Below are positions 41,603-51,293 of a stretch of 64,000 nt of DNA, piece after piece. The notes under the pieces were generated by a model that was given only the letters and a program-made list of their open reading frames with translations, searched no databases and was not told where the DNA came from. The stretch comes from Ensifer sp. LC11 (GTDB lineage: Bacteria; Pseudomonadota; Alphaproteobacteria; Rhizobiales; Rhizobiaceae): positions 62,001 to 126,000 of the forward strand of contig NZ_MBSO01000010.1 in assembly GCF_001695835.1 (NCBI RefSeq). Direction: 5' to 3'. A program made the position numbers and the translations under genes. Each line of letters opens with the position of its first letter. The first letter of the stretch is position 1.

Positions 41603-44600
41603 TGGCAAAAGCGCCGGAGATCAAAATCAATGCTAAGGTCACGGGCTTTGACGAGATTTTCGCGCGTCTCCAAGACCTTGAGAGCCGCTTCAAGCAGGTT
41701 TCGGCGAAGATCGATGCATCCGCGTCGAAAGCTACAGATGGTCTTACCACCGGCCTAAAGAATTCCCAGACGGCGATTGCCACAACCGCCTCAATCGGCG
41801 TGAAGAGCTTTGGCGCTATAAAAGGCGCTGCCAGCACGTTCGTGTCTGTCTTGCAGACCGGTGTTTCCATTCTTGCCAGCCTGGGTCGCATGGCCGTCAA
41901 TGTGGGTGGTTCCATCGCTCTGCTTGGCGGCGGTGCTTATACCGCCATGAAGGCCTTCTCGACGCAGACTGCATCCTCGATTGCGGACATGGGCAACCTG
42001 GCGAAGGCTGCCGGTGTTCCCGTCGAACGGTTCTCGCGTCTTGCGTCGGCCGTTCGCGGTGTCGGTGGCAATGTTAATGATCTGACGACCGGCCTGCAGA
42101 GCCTGTCGGACAAAGTCATCGAAGCCGGTAAGGATGCTGAGGGAACCGCCGCCGGGGCTTTCGAGCAAATCGGTGTCGAGGTCCGTGATGCCCAGGGAAA
42201 CCTGAAATCTACGTCGACCGTCATTGATGAGGTTGCGGACGCACTTCAAAGAGTCCCGTCCGACACTCTGCGAGCCGGGGCCGCGTTCGACTTGTTTGGC
42301 ACCTCGGCTCAGAAAATCTTGCCAATCCTCCGTAACGGAGCAAAGGGGCTGGCTGAGGCTGAGCAGCGTGCCGACCGCTTTGGCACCGTTGTGACAGCCG
42401 CCCAGGCGGAGAAGATGGAAGGTCTGCTCGTGAAGCAGCGATCCGTCAACGAAGCCTTGCGCGGGCTCGCCTACAAGACCGTCGACGCCATCTTCCCTAC
42501 CCTGACGGATAGGTCGGAGGAATGGGCCGACGCGATTGCGAAGAACAGTGCCCGGGTGTCGAAATTCCTTGGCGACACGCTGGTTACCGTGAAGCAAATC
42601 GGCGATGACGTCGTAAGCGCCTTCCAGGGTAAGACCGTCGAGATTGAAAACAGTGTCGTCCGGAGGATGGCCCCTGCCCTTTATACTGTCCGCCGCATCT
42701 CACTCGACCTGATCGATACGCTCAACGGGCGCGGTGCCTCTCGTGAACTGTGGCTGAATGACGTCGGCAAGAGCCTCAGTGCCGCGACTGACGGTGCGCT
42801 CCAGTTTGGCTTGGCGATCCTGGGGGCTGCTGGTTACGCACAGGACGATTTGCCGACAATTGCTCAGCTTGCCGAAGGCGTGCGCATTGCTATCGAGAGC
42901 TTGAAGAACGGTTTGGCTGGAAATGATAGCTCGGACGCTATCATGCCGTGGGCGTCGAACATCGGTGAGAGCCTTCGCAATCTCGGTATAGCAGTCGGTG
43001 CCGTCGCGAGCGTCATTATCAAGCACAAAGACGAGATCACGGCCGCCCTGGCGTTCATCACAAAGGGTTTCAGCGATCTTGTCCAGGCCGTGGCGACCTT
43101 GCTGAACGGCGGTCAAATTTCCGAAGAGAATCCTTTCGAATTCCTGCAGCCGATTGCGGAATTCGTCCGCGCGAATTCCGACATGATCATTGCGACTATC
43201 GTAGCGATCCCGGCTCAGATCGCCGGTGCTTTCGAGTTCCTAAAGAGCTTCTTCGTCACGATCTACGGCTTCCTGGACAGCTTCGCCCAGATGATCGGTC
43301 TCGACTCGGCTCTTCAGCTCGGCCTTATCCTGCTCGCTCTGAAACTGACGGGCGTCGGAGCTTTGCTGCAAAAGCTAGGAACCGCATTTTCGACCACACT
43401 CTTTATCGTCAACGGCCTGACCGGCGTTTTCAAGAACCTCTTTTCCTTGATCGCAGTATCTGTAGTCCCCGCGATCTCTTCGTTGGCGACGATGATCGTC
43501 GGTGCAACAGCGCCAATATGGCTATTTGCTGCGGCCGTCGCGGGCATCGTTGCTGCCATCGTCGCAGCTGCTGCCGCTGTTTGGTACTGGCGGGATGAGC
43601 TGTGGTCAGCAGTCACGTGGATCGGCGGCACCCTGTGGTCTGCGATGAAGGGCATCGTCAACGCCCTGCTTCATCCTGTCGACACGTTCTACAAAGCGAT
43701 GGACTTTGTGAAATCGAAGTTGCGCTCCTTCGCCGAGTGGATCGGTCTTTTCGATAAGGAGATCGAAAGCCCGTTCGACACGGCTGCTGAGAAGATCGAG
43801 GAGAAGACCGGCAGCACGGTTGATCGCCTGAAGGATAAGTACGGCGAGCTGAAAGAGAGCGCTTCCGACACGGCTGACGACATCAGGAAAGAGATGTCCG
43901 ACGCAGCTGTCGACAGCGAAAAGGCCTTCGACAGTTTCCTATCCACCGCCCCGAGCGCCGCAGATGCCGCTGTCGACGGCATGAAGAACAAGCTCAGCGA
44001 ACTTCCCGAAGCTGTGAAAGGAAATGCTGAGGACCTGCAGAAGTCGCTCGGTTCGACCTTTGACGGCTATGCGTCAAAGGCGTCGCCAGCCATCGACGGC
44101 ATGAAAGCGAAGTTAGATGCGCTCGGACAGCGCTCTGAAGAGCTGACCGCTCGTGGAAAAGCGACTTATGACGAACTTTCGACGGATGGTCTCAATGTTG
44201 ATCTGTCCGGTGCCGGTGCCGCCGTCGATAAAGGCATGCTGCTGGTCAAAGATAAGTTTGGACAGCTCGTTCCTTACGTTGACGGCGTCTCTTCCGAGAC
44301 CGAGCAGCGCACCGACGAACTTGGCAAGAACCTGGCGAAAACTCTCGACCAGCAGGTCTCGAACGCTCAGAAACTGTCGAGCGACGGCACTGCATATGTG
44401 CTTGACCAGTACGGTCAGGTAGTGCCCGTCGTCGGGAAGATCGCAGATGAGGCCAATGCTCGCTCTCGCGATATCCTCCAAGGTCTCAGCGATCAGGCCG
44501 TGCAGAGCAACGACGCAATCCAGCAGTCCCTCGGCGAGCTACCTGGTTTCCTTGGTGAACAGGGCAAACTTGTGCGGCAATCGCTCGATCAGCAGATCGG

Positions 44601-45543
44601 TGACGTCAAGTCGACGTCGGCCGACGGAATTGCCTATGTTCGTGACCAATACGGGCAGTTGGTACCATATGTTGAACAGCAGCGGGACGGTATGCGCTCG
44701 GCCGCGCAGGGGGCATTTGACGCCGTCGGAGAACGGGCCACAAAGGTCGGTGAGGATGTACGCACCACGTGGGATACCCTGCCCGGCTACATCGACCAGC
44801 AAGCGAAGTCGGTCAACTCCGGCATCAATCAGTTGCTCGATCAGGCTGATCGTTATCAGACTACCGTCCTCGGGAAGATGGAAGCCGGATGGACCCGCTT
44901 CAACGAGTTCTTCCGCAGCTCAGTGAATACCTTCAGCGGACTCTTCGCCGATCTCTGGGGTTCTTTCCTGGAAACACCGCAGCTTGCCTATGAAGCGGTC
45001 GTCAATGCATGGGGCGGCATGGACGACCACTTCGCCAGTGTCGTCGGAAATGTCGACGGTTACTTCGAGACGCTCTGGAAAAACGTGAAATCCGGTGCCA
45101 CCGAAGCCTGGCAAAAAGTCCGGACCATGTTTGCCCCGGGCTTCTCGTCTGCGAGCGAAGCCATCACCGGAGCGGTCAGCCAGGTCCAGAAGTTCGCGAA
45201 CGGCGGCACTATCTCCGGCCCCGGTACCGGCACGTCGGATTCGATCTGGGCGAAGGTTTCAACCGGCGAAGGTATCCTGACGTCCCGTGCCGTTTCTCAC
45301 TACGGCTCAGGCATCGTCGACATGCTGAACAGTCTGGTCATGCCGAAAAACTTCATGGCGACGCCTGCCTACGCTCCGTCTCGATCCGGACAGGACCTGG
45401 GCCGCTTGTCCCTTGCAATTGATGGCCGTGGCGTCGGTGGGACCGTCTACGCCGACAGCGATGCGCTGCGCTCGATCAAGCGAGACTTCCGCAATCGAGC
45501 TTCGTCGGCACGTGGCGCAGTTCCACGCTGGAGAGGATACTGA
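41602..45543 (+). CDS. Tape measure protein, gpH-like
   Basis: 1313 residues, the longest gene of the window. Early helical domain, hydrophobic segments around residues ~560-680 (LQLGLILLALKL, GIVAAIVAAAAAVWYW) that may insert in the host membrane during ejection, and a C-terminal coiled region. Three repeats of a (Y/L)VxDxxGQ(L/V)VP motif start near residues 880, 931 and 1011. Overlap with the GT stop (TAATG) couples it to its chaperone. At ~1.5 angstrom per residue it suggests a tail of roughly 200 nm. Confidence 0.92.
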   Translation: MAKAPEIKINAKVTGFDEIFARLQDLESRFKQVSAKIDASASKATDGLTTGLKNSQTAIATTASIGVKSFGAIKGAASTFVSVLQTGVSILASLGRMAVNVGGSIALLGGGAYTAMKAFSTQTASSIADMGNLAKAAGVPVERFSRLASAVRGVGGNVNDLTTGLQSLSDKVIEAGKDAEGTAAGAFEQIGVEVRDAQGNLKSTSTVIDEVADALQRVPSDTLRAGAAFDLFGTSAQKILPILRNGAKGLAEAEQRADRFGTVVTAAQAEKMEGLLVKQRSVNEALRGLAYKTVDAIFPTLTDRSEEWADAIAKNSARVSKFLGDTLVTVKQIGDDVVSAFQGKTVEIENSVVRRMAPALYTVRRISLDLIDTLNGRGASRELWLNDVGKSLSAATDGALQFGLAILGAAGYAQDDLPTIAQLAEGVRIAIESLKNGLAGNDSSDAIMPWASNIGESLRNLGIAVGAVASVIIKHKDEITAALAFITKGFSDLVQAVATLLNGGQISEENPFEFLQPIAEFVRANSDMIIATIVAIPAQIAGAFEFLKSFFVTIYGFLDSFAQMIGLDSALQLGLILLALKLTGVGALLQKLGTAFSTTLFIVNGLTGVFKNLFSLIAVSVVPAISSLATMIVGATAPIWLFAAAVAGIVAAIVAAAAAVWYWRDELWSAVTWIGGTLWSAMKGIVNALLHPVDTFYKAMDFVKSKLRSFAEWIGLFDKEIESPFDTAAEKIEEKTGSTVDRLKDKYGELKESASDTADDIRKEMSDAAVDSEKAFDSFLSTAPSAADAAVDGMKNKLSELPEAVKGNAEDLQKSLGSTFDGYASKASPAIDGMKAKLDALGQRSEELTARGKATYDELSTDGLNVDLSGAGAAVDKGMLLVKDKFGQLVPYVDGVSSETEQRTDELGKNLAKTLDQQVSNAQKLSSDGTAYVLDQYGQVVPVVGKIADEANARSRDILQGLSDQAVQSNDAIQQSLGELPGFLGEQGKLVRQSLDQQIGDVKSTSADGIAYVRDQYGQLVPYVEQQRDGMRSAAQGAFDAVGERATKVGEDVRTTWDTLPGYIDQQAKSVNSGINQLLDQADRYQTTVLGKMEAGWTRFNEFFRSSVNTFSGLFADLWGSFLETPQLAYEAVVNAWGGMDDHFASVVGNVDGYFETLWKNVKSGATEAWQKVRTMFAPGFSSASEAITGAVSQVQKFANGGTISGPGTGTSDSIWAKVSTGEGILTSRAVSHYGSGIVDMLNSLVMPKNFMATPAYAPSRSGQDLGRLSLAIDGRGVGGTVYADSDALRSIKRDFRNRASSARGAVPRWRGY

Positions 45544-46025
45544 TGACGACCGAAACTGTTCTTGATCTCGTTGAACTTGGCATAGTGCCACAGTCGGCAA
45601 GGGCGCTTGGCCAGACCTTGACGCCGATTGCAAATGGTTCGCGTCGCCGTCTTGCAAATGGGGAGCTGGTCAGCCGCAAGCGGGTTTCTTTCGAAAAATT
45701 CGCATCCACGATCAGCTTCTCCGACACCTACGCACCGGCTTTCGGAGACCTTTGGGCGGGGGAGACCATCACGGTCTATTGCGTCTGCGAAATCAACGAA
45801 AAGGTCGGCAGACCCTTCCAACGGCCACCGGTCCCAGGCTCCGTCATCTACCGTGATGCTGGCGGCAAGGTCGTGCCTCATGGCAGCGATGAAACCGTGG
45901 CTCCGGTCGGCGCGTTGTGGCGCACCTACCGTCCGATCATCGTATTCATGGTCGACGGCTGGGATATGGACACGGACGAGTACGCTGCTGTCGTCAGCTC
46001 CACCCTGAATCTGTTTGAGGCCTGA
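45543..46025 (+). CDS. Minor tail protein (unassigned)
   Basis: 160 residues, beta-rich; TISFSDTYAPAFGDLWAGETITVYCVCEINEKVG suggests a tail-tip component. Overlaps the tape measure stop by one base and lies 2 bp from the next gene. No lambda gpM/L/K homologue can be recognised in this row. Confidence 0.6.
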   Translation: MTTETVLDLVELGIVPQSARALGQTLTPIANGSRRRLANGELVSRKRVSFEKFASTISFSDTYAPAFGDLWAGETITVYCVCEINEKVGRPFQRPPVPGSVIYRDAGGKVVPHGSDETVAPVGALWRTYRPIIVFMVDGWDMDTDEYAAVVSSTLNLFEA

Positions 46026-46027
46026 TC

Positions 46028-47947
46028 ATGGCCTACGGCGACCCATATTTCGCTTGGATTGATGAGACCGAGGGTTTCGACCAGGTACTGCACCGCCGTT
46101 TCGATGAAGAGATCGAGGAGTGGGTCCTTGATGCGGAGGAAGACGGCTTCGCGGTCGGCACACTCAAAGTCCGACCACCGGAAGGTGGCATGCTGAAAAC
46201 CACTCGGAAGTTGTGGGGTCTTCTCTCTGTAGAGCTGTCCGACGGCAGCCTCGATCTTATCTGGAAAGGCAAAGTCGACAGTTTTCCGCTTGGCGGCAAT
46301 CCGGAAGAAGCGACGCTAAAATTCAAATGCGCCCCAGGGGACTGGCAAGACCGTCAGCTCACCTTGTTGCAAGCGACGAAGTCCCAACCTCATTGGGACG
46401 ACGTTCTCGTAGCGAAGGAAAGCAGAAACGATCCGACGGAAATCCTGGACGGCCAAAGCCGCGTGATCTGCTTTCATCCGGCTACGCACGTCTGCGAGCT
46501 GCACGACATTTTCGGCGTTGGCCTGGACGAATGGGATATCGGTCTCGAATGGTTCGAAGACAGCTTGTCGGCTGAGATCACGGAGCCACCAATTTCCTAT
46601 GTTGACGTCACGGTCACCGCGAAGTGGAAGCAGCAGCTGTCAGGCAGTTTCTCTGCCACGGCTGCGGTTCGCAGTGCTTTCGGTGGCACCGATCCCGCTA
46701 CATTGACTGGCGAAGATTTCGAGAACAGGTGGCCAGGTCAGGGTGACGGCATCTCGAACAACAATGGCTACACCGTCCAGACCAGCAGCTTAAAACTGAT
46801 CACGCCGAATGACGGTCGACCGACGGAGCACACCTTCCGCGCGGCCGCGAAATGGTTTCCATATCTCACCGATGCAAACCTGACCTCCCCTGGGACCCGG
46901 AATCCACCTTTGCCGATCACGTATTATAACGCCGATATCGACCTGTCCTGGACTGCCGAACAGTCTCGCAGCGAAGTCATCAAGATGCGTCTGAAGAGCG
47001 GCGTGCAAGACACTTCTCTTGGTAATGGCGGTGGCCGCACGCTCGATATCACTCTTCAAGACATTACCGTCGACGACGTGTCAGAAGCCTGGAGACCGGG
47101 CGTGTTCTATGCCGTCGGTCAACAGGTCCGTGCTGGCTCCAAAACTTACGAACGTCTTCGAGCTGGGGTGTCCGAGGCGACCTGGGGCGAAGACTTCACT
47201 TACATGGACCTGTCAACATTTCCTCCAACGTTGCGCCAAAACTGGGAGGCGGTACAGGATCAAAGCCCGCTCGGCGGCATTGGAAGCGACAAGTATTTTC
47301 CAACGGTCCGAGGACATACAACCCTCCTCGCTGTCTTGATGAAGGCCCGAGCCATTCTCGCCGAAGCCATGCGCTGCATCGAGATCGAGTTCGAGGTCCC
47401 TCTCATGGACGCACTCGAAGCAGGTCTCTATCTCGGCAAGCGCATCCGTGTGGAGGTCCCCCCGGGCCGCCTGGCTATCGAGGGTGAGATCATCGTCGGC
47501 AAGGTCTCGGCATACACGATGACCTCGAATGCATCGGACGACACCTGTCGTATTACTATCAAAGCAGCCTGTGGGTCCGGGAAATCTACGACCGGTACTG
47601 GTGCGCAATCGGCATCTCAGACCGGCGAAACCTGGGACCAGGTTGTCCTTCCGAGCATCGCTGGTCTGACACCTACGCCGATGGCGACAGGCGGTATCGT
47701 TCGTGCTCGTGTCGAGAATGCCCTGCAAGAGCAGATCGATTACATCTCCGCACGGGACTACGACCCAGCAGCCGGTCGCACCAACGAAGATGCGACGAAT
47801 CCCGAGAAGCTCATCCGAGACGTCCCGACAAGGCTCACTTTCGACCTGGTTCCTATCGCCGCCGCAGATGATCTTGTTCTTGAGCATTCGATGACGATCC
47901 CGGTTCCCTTCGAAGGTCCGCGTCAGATCGACTTTGGAGGAGCGTGA
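46028..47947 (+). CDS. Tail-tip/baseplate hub-like protein
   Basis: 639 residues. The N-terminal ~160 residues (YFAWIDETEGFDQVLHRRF, LKVRPPEGG) look like a hub domain; a middle segment contains a carbohydrate-binding-like patch (SEAWRPGVFYAVGQQVRAGSKTYERL, ~355-380), and the C-terminus resembles a phage tail hub (LGKRIRVEVPPGRLAIEGEIIVGKV). Role inferred from size, order and motifs. Confidence 0.6.
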   Translation: MAYGDPYFAWIDETEGFDQVLHRRFDEEIEEWVLDAEEDGFAVGTLKVRPPEGGMLKTTRKLWGLLSVELSDGSLDLIWKGKVDSFPLGGNPEEATLKFKCAPGDWQDRQLTLLQATKSQPHWDDVLVAKESRNDPTEILDGQSRVICFHPATHVCELHDIFGVGLDEWDIGLEWFEDSLSAEITEPPISYVDVTVTAKWKQQLSGSFSATAAVRSAFGGTDPATLTGEDFENRWPGQGDGISNNNGYTVQTSSLKLITPNDGRPTEHTFRAAAKWFPYLTDANLTSPGTRNPPLPITYYNADIDLSWTAEQSRSEVIKMRLKSGVQDTSLGNGGGRTLDITLQDITVDDVSEAWRPGVFYAVGQQVRAGSKTYERLRAGVSEATWGEDFTYMDLSTFPPTLRQNWEAVQDQSPLGGIGSDKYFPTVRGHTTLLAVLMKARAILAEAMRCIEIEFEVPLMDALEAGLYLGKRIRVEVPPGRLAIEGEIIVGKVSAYTMTSNASDDTCRITIKAACGSGKSTTGTGAQSASQTGETWDQVVLPSIAGLTPTPMATGGIVRARVENALQEQIDYISARDYDPAAGRTNEDATNPEKLIRDVPTRLTFDLVPIAAADDLVLEHSMTIPVPFEGPRQIDFGGA

Positions 47948-47949
47948 TC

Positions 47950-48558
47950 ATGAGCGATTTGACGTCTGGTATTCGTCGAGCAGCAGCACCTGAACGAAAG
48001 CCCGGTGCCGTCGTCACCTCGTCGTCCGGCGTCAACCAGGGCGATCCTACCCTCTCGCGAGAACCTGGTCGGGAGACCATTGGTTCCCGCAGCAAGGCTT
48101 TTCCGTCCGACGCCGGAGCGGGACACAAGAGCAATGGCTGGCATGAGCTGACCGACGTCGAACATCGAGCTTACACAGAGACGGCGGTTAATCTCACGCT
48201 CAACGCGGGAGACGTGCTGACGCTCGATCCGACGCGCTGCCAAAACTGGCGCGTGTCGGTGAATGGCGCGACCACGATCATCATGCCTGCCCCCAGCTTC
48301 CCGGAGCCTGCCGTGGCTCGGATCGACGCGCCCGAGCGTAGCCGTCTATGGTCCTGTGTCCTGATCGTCGATGTCCCGAGCGGCGGGACCTTTCCGACCA
48401 TCCAAGGGGCGAAGTGGAGCGAAAAGGCAGCGGCTCCAAACGTCAAGAAAGCTGACGGTACTGACCCGGAAGATTGGGGTGGGCGTTATTCATTCACGTT
48501 CGTGCTCGATCCGCTGCTTGGCGATGTTATCGGACACGAGGGAGCGGTGAGGGTCTAA
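47950..48558 (+). CDS. Hypothetical tail-associated protein
   Basis: 202 residues; first ~70 Ser/Gly/Pro-rich, then a beta domain (NLTLNAGDVLTLDPTRCQNWRV). ATG 47950 follows GGAGGAGC; an upstream GTG at 47944 overlaps the previous stop and is also possible. It overlaps the next start by one base. Confidence 0.55.
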   Translation: MSDLTSGIRRAAAPERKPGAVVTSSSGVNQGDPTLSREPGRETIGSRSKAFPSDAGAGHKSNGWHELTDVEHRAYTETAVNLTLNAGDVLTLDPTRCQNWRVSVNGATTIIMPAPSFPEPAVARIDAPERSRLWSCVLIVDVPSGGTFPTIQGAKWSEKAAAPNVKKADGTDPEDWGGRYSFTFVLDPLLGDVIGHEGAVRV

Positions 48559-50126
48559 TGCTGGCGAGACGTCTTTCCGGGGCTCGGCCAGCGGTGCCGG
48601 AGGCCGAAACTTTCACCGATTATTATGTCGTATGTGGCGGTTCAGGCATCATCTACGCCTCGCCAAGTCTGTCCGACCCCCGATTTGCGGTTTTGGGAAA
48701 GATCGCCATGTCCGCGCCTCGCCCGGTCGTTCCGTACATCTCAAAAGACGAGATGGGGATCGGTCTCTCTTACGGCTCCGCAGGGCACAAGTTCATCAAG
48801 CACAAGACGAAGGATTTTGACGGAACGCTGGCACCGACCTCCGAAGTTCCTAACACGACCGAAGGCTATCGCTGGACAACAACCCGATCCGCCATCTTGA
48901 GGTACAAGATCGACGGTGTAATTCCCCCAGCGGAGCAGAACGTTATCAGTTTCTTCTCATGGTCCGGCACGTCAACGCCGATTTCGCAGATCGATGTGGA
49001 CGACTACGGCTTCGATATTTTTTCAGGTATTGGATCAGGACTTGTTTACAGCCCGTCTGGATACAGCGCGTACCTGCTAAATAATCGGTCAGACAGGGTC
49101 GGACCTGCGAATACTATTCTTGCTCTTAACAATAACCGAACCGTGTTCTCTTATCTAGAAAACAAGAGCAATCCGAGTCCCTGTGTTGAACCAGATAGAG
49201 CCGATTCTTCGGGTCTTAGTTCAGGCCTTAAGCCGTTCGCACTGAGAATTCCGCCGTCAGGGACACCCACAACTATCGATCTCAGCATCATCGACCACTG
49301 GTCTTGCCGTCCCTACGTCCCTGCGGGATCGGAAGGATTGCCATCGTATCGAATGATCAGGAAATTCAAAGAATTGGCGCATTGCCAGGCTCGCGACGCT
49401 CTGTATGTCCTGGGCCGCATCGATATTGAAGAAATGCGCCGGTCAGACATTACCATTCTCAATCTTGGCAAGCGGGCAGGTGTCGCAACTGGACTTGATC
49501 GGCTGATTGGCCGCGTTGAGGGCTCATACTCGACTCAGTCAGCGATTGTGATTTTCAAAGTGACCGATGCGGGAATTGCGGTTGCAGACTATCTATACCG
49601 CAACATTCAAGCTGTGCCGTACGGCCGCTACCCATACCGCCAGGCGACATCGCAGCGGGATATTATGTGCATCGACGGTACGCTTTTTGCTAACAACGGT
49701 ACGTCGTCTGATTACGAGATCAGTAGAGCTGAATGGGATGCAAACTTCGACCGCGCGAGCTACGCAGTCGTGCCTTCCGTCCCGAACGTAACGAAGATTC
49801 CCGGCGTATTCACAGCTACCATCAAAAGCCCGTTGATGGCTTTTGACGGAAGAGACTTCTTTTTTGAAATCGCGGAGACCGCGACGCGGCACGCGATCTA
49901 TAGGCTCGACAGGTCAAATGGTGATGTAACGCGGGTCTTTCAGCTGGACGCAAACGATACGTACGCTCACGCCTATTTTGACGTGATCTCGAATCCGCCC
50001 GTATTTCACGCTGAAAGCACATCGACATCAACATTTGCTACGTATCAAGTGACGAAGGACGGGAGTGCCACCGCTAATGTGGCTCGGGCCCTTGTCTCTA
50101 CTACATCCTGGTTGTGTAGAATATAA
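48558..50126 (+). CDS. Putative receptor-binding or tail-tip protein
   Basis: 522 residues, Ser/Tyr/Asn-rich and mostly beta (e.g. YYVVCGGSGIIYASPSLSD, FDGRDFFFEIAETATRHAIYRL). Codon use is more AT-rich than in the preceding tail genes, as often seen for exchanged host-range genes. It is the last tail gene before a hairpin. No family recognised. Confidence 0.5.
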   Translation: MLARRLSGARPAVPEAETFTDYYVVCGGSGIIYASPSLSDPRFAVLGKIAMSAPRPVVPYISKDEMGIGLSYGSAGHKFIKHKTKDFDGTLAPTSEVPNTTEGYRWTTTRSAILRYKIDGVIPPAEQNVISFFSWSGTSTPISQIDVDDYGFDIFSGIGSGLVYSPSGYSAYLLNNRSDRVGPANTILALNNNRTVFSYLENKSNPSPCVEPDRADSSGLSSGLKPFALRIPPSGTPTTIDLSIIDHWSCRPYVPAGSEGLPSYRMIRKFKELAHCQARDALYVLGRIDIEEMRRSDITILNLGKRAGVATGLDRLIGRVEGSYSTQSAIVIFKVTDAGIAVADYLYRNIQAVPYGRYPYRQATSQRDIMCIDGTLFANNGTSSDYEISRAEWDANFDRASYAVVPSVPNVTKIPGVFTATIKSPLMAFDGRDFFFEIAETATRHAIYRLDRSNGDVTRVFQLDANDTYAHAYFDVISNPPVFHAESTSTSTFATYQVTKDGSATANVARALVSTTSWLCRI

Positions 50127-50142
50127 TCTCTCGGCTATTGCG

Positions 50143-50184
50143 CTACGCCTCAAGTTGAATCACGCTTTAGATTCAACCGCGTAG
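50143..50184 (+). promoter_or_regulatory. Two-part hairpin before the gene at 50193
   Basis: An outer stem CTACGC (50143-50148) / GCGTAG (50179-50184) encloses an inner perfect stem GTTGAATC (50154-50161) / GATTCAAC (50170-50177). The GGAGG ribosome site of the next gene abuts the outer right arm, again a structured translation start. It may also act as a terminator for the tail operon. Confidence 0.5.
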
Positions 50185-50192
50185 GAGGTGCC

Positions 50193-50840
50193 ATGGGTAA
50201 CGTCATTGGGAATGCCAGTATCGGTCGAGATCACTCGAACTCGATCATTGACGGGATGCGGCAGAGGCAGGTCGACGCAATCGTTCGCCACGTTTATGCG
50301 TTGAACATCACCGGATCAAAGCTGTGGAGCATGACACACTCGATCCGGCCGAATGAATTGAGTGACCTAAAAATTGGCGAGACCAAGAATTTCGGGGTCG
50401 GGCGTCTCGCAACAGTTTGCCAGACGCTAGGCATGGAGCAGGTTTTCCGCTGTTACCGGCCGCTTGAGTCATACAAACATCTCAAGACAAAAGACCAACG
50501 AATTCACAGACTATTCTCCGAGCTTTACCGCGTTTACGACCTAAGCCAGGAGACGATGGTTGATATCGGAGCACGGTCTTATCCGACGACCCGAGCCGTG
50601 GTTGACCAAGTCGGGGTTCTATCGCTTCAGCTTGTCGAGAATATCAGCCGAGAACCGTATTTCTGGCACAGAGAGGTTTTCGCCGTCTCGGCCATTTATC
50701 TCTCAGCCGAACAGTTGCTTAAACGGATGAAAACCAGAACCTGGCGGATCGATCAGCTTCTTTTCCAGCTCGGAACAACGGCGGAGCTTATGGAAGGGAT
50801 CGCCGACGATCTTCTCGCCAAGGACGCTGAGGCAGCATAA
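50193..50840 (+). CDS. Hypothetical protein
   Basis: 215 residues, charged and helical, no membrane segment or recognised domain. Features seen: SYPTTRAVVDQVGVLSLQLVENI and KRMKTRTWRIDQLLFQLGTT. It lies between tail and lysis-region genes, preceded by a hairpin and followed by element copy 8. Confidence 0.55.
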   Translation: MGNVIGNASIGRDHSNSIIDGMRQRQVDAIVRHVYALNITGSKLWSMTHSIRPNELSDLKIGETKNFGVGRLATVCQTLGMEQVFRCYRPLESYKHLKTKDQRIHRLFSELYRVYDLSQETMVDIGARSYPTTRAVVDQVGVLSLQLVENISREPYFWHREVFAVSAIYLSAEQLLKRMKTRTWRIDQLLFQLGTTAELMEGIADDLLAKDAEAA

Positions 50841-50845
50841 TTCAA

Positions 50846-50864
50846 CCGGGTCTCTATCACGCCC
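50846..50864 (+). repeat. Late-region 19-bp element, copy 8
   Basis: Reads CCGGGTCTCTATCACGCCC, 5 bp after a stop and 46 nt before ATG 50911. The spacer has CCCTC-caac-GAGGG. Confidence 0.78.
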
Positions 50865-50910
50865 GTATGCTCACAATCCCTCCAACGAGGGGACCAAGTG
50901 GACAGTTTGA

Positions 50911-51153
50911 ATGGCAGCCGACGACACGTTGCTCGAAGTGGTGAGGAAGCTCTCCGTAGTCGAGACCAAGATCGATATCTTTATTAACAAGCAGACTTCG
51001 TCTGACCAAAAAATTGCGGCGATTGAGACTGATCTTTCGGCTCTCAAGACGGAAATCCGAGGCTGGAAGTCAAAATTTGCCGGTGCGGCCGCCGTTATCT
51101 CGGCTGCAATGGTCTTTTTGGTTCCGTTTGTCAAAAATAAACTAGGACTATAA
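50911..51153 (+). CDS. XhlA-like membrane protein (holin-associated candidate)
   Basis: 80 residues: an N-terminal coiled coil (LLEVVRKLSVVETKIDIFI ... SALKTEIRGWKSK) and one C-terminal transmembrane helix (AAAVISAAMVFLVPFV). This is the architecture of XhlA proteins, which act with holins in some phages. Function inferred from architecture. Confidence 0.65.
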   Translation: MAADDTLLEVVRKLSVVETKIDIFINKQTSSDQKIAAIETDLSALKTEIRGWKSKFAGAAAVISAAMVFLVPFVKNKLGL

Positions 51154-51293
51154 CTCCTTGCGCCGCCTGATCGCGTCAACAGATTGGGATTTAAGCTGCT
51201 GTATTTGTTGGCAAAAATTGTTGCGCCGACAGAATTATTTGCGAACATCGTATTCAAGCCGCACAAAAAACAACAAGGCGGCGGGAGATATAA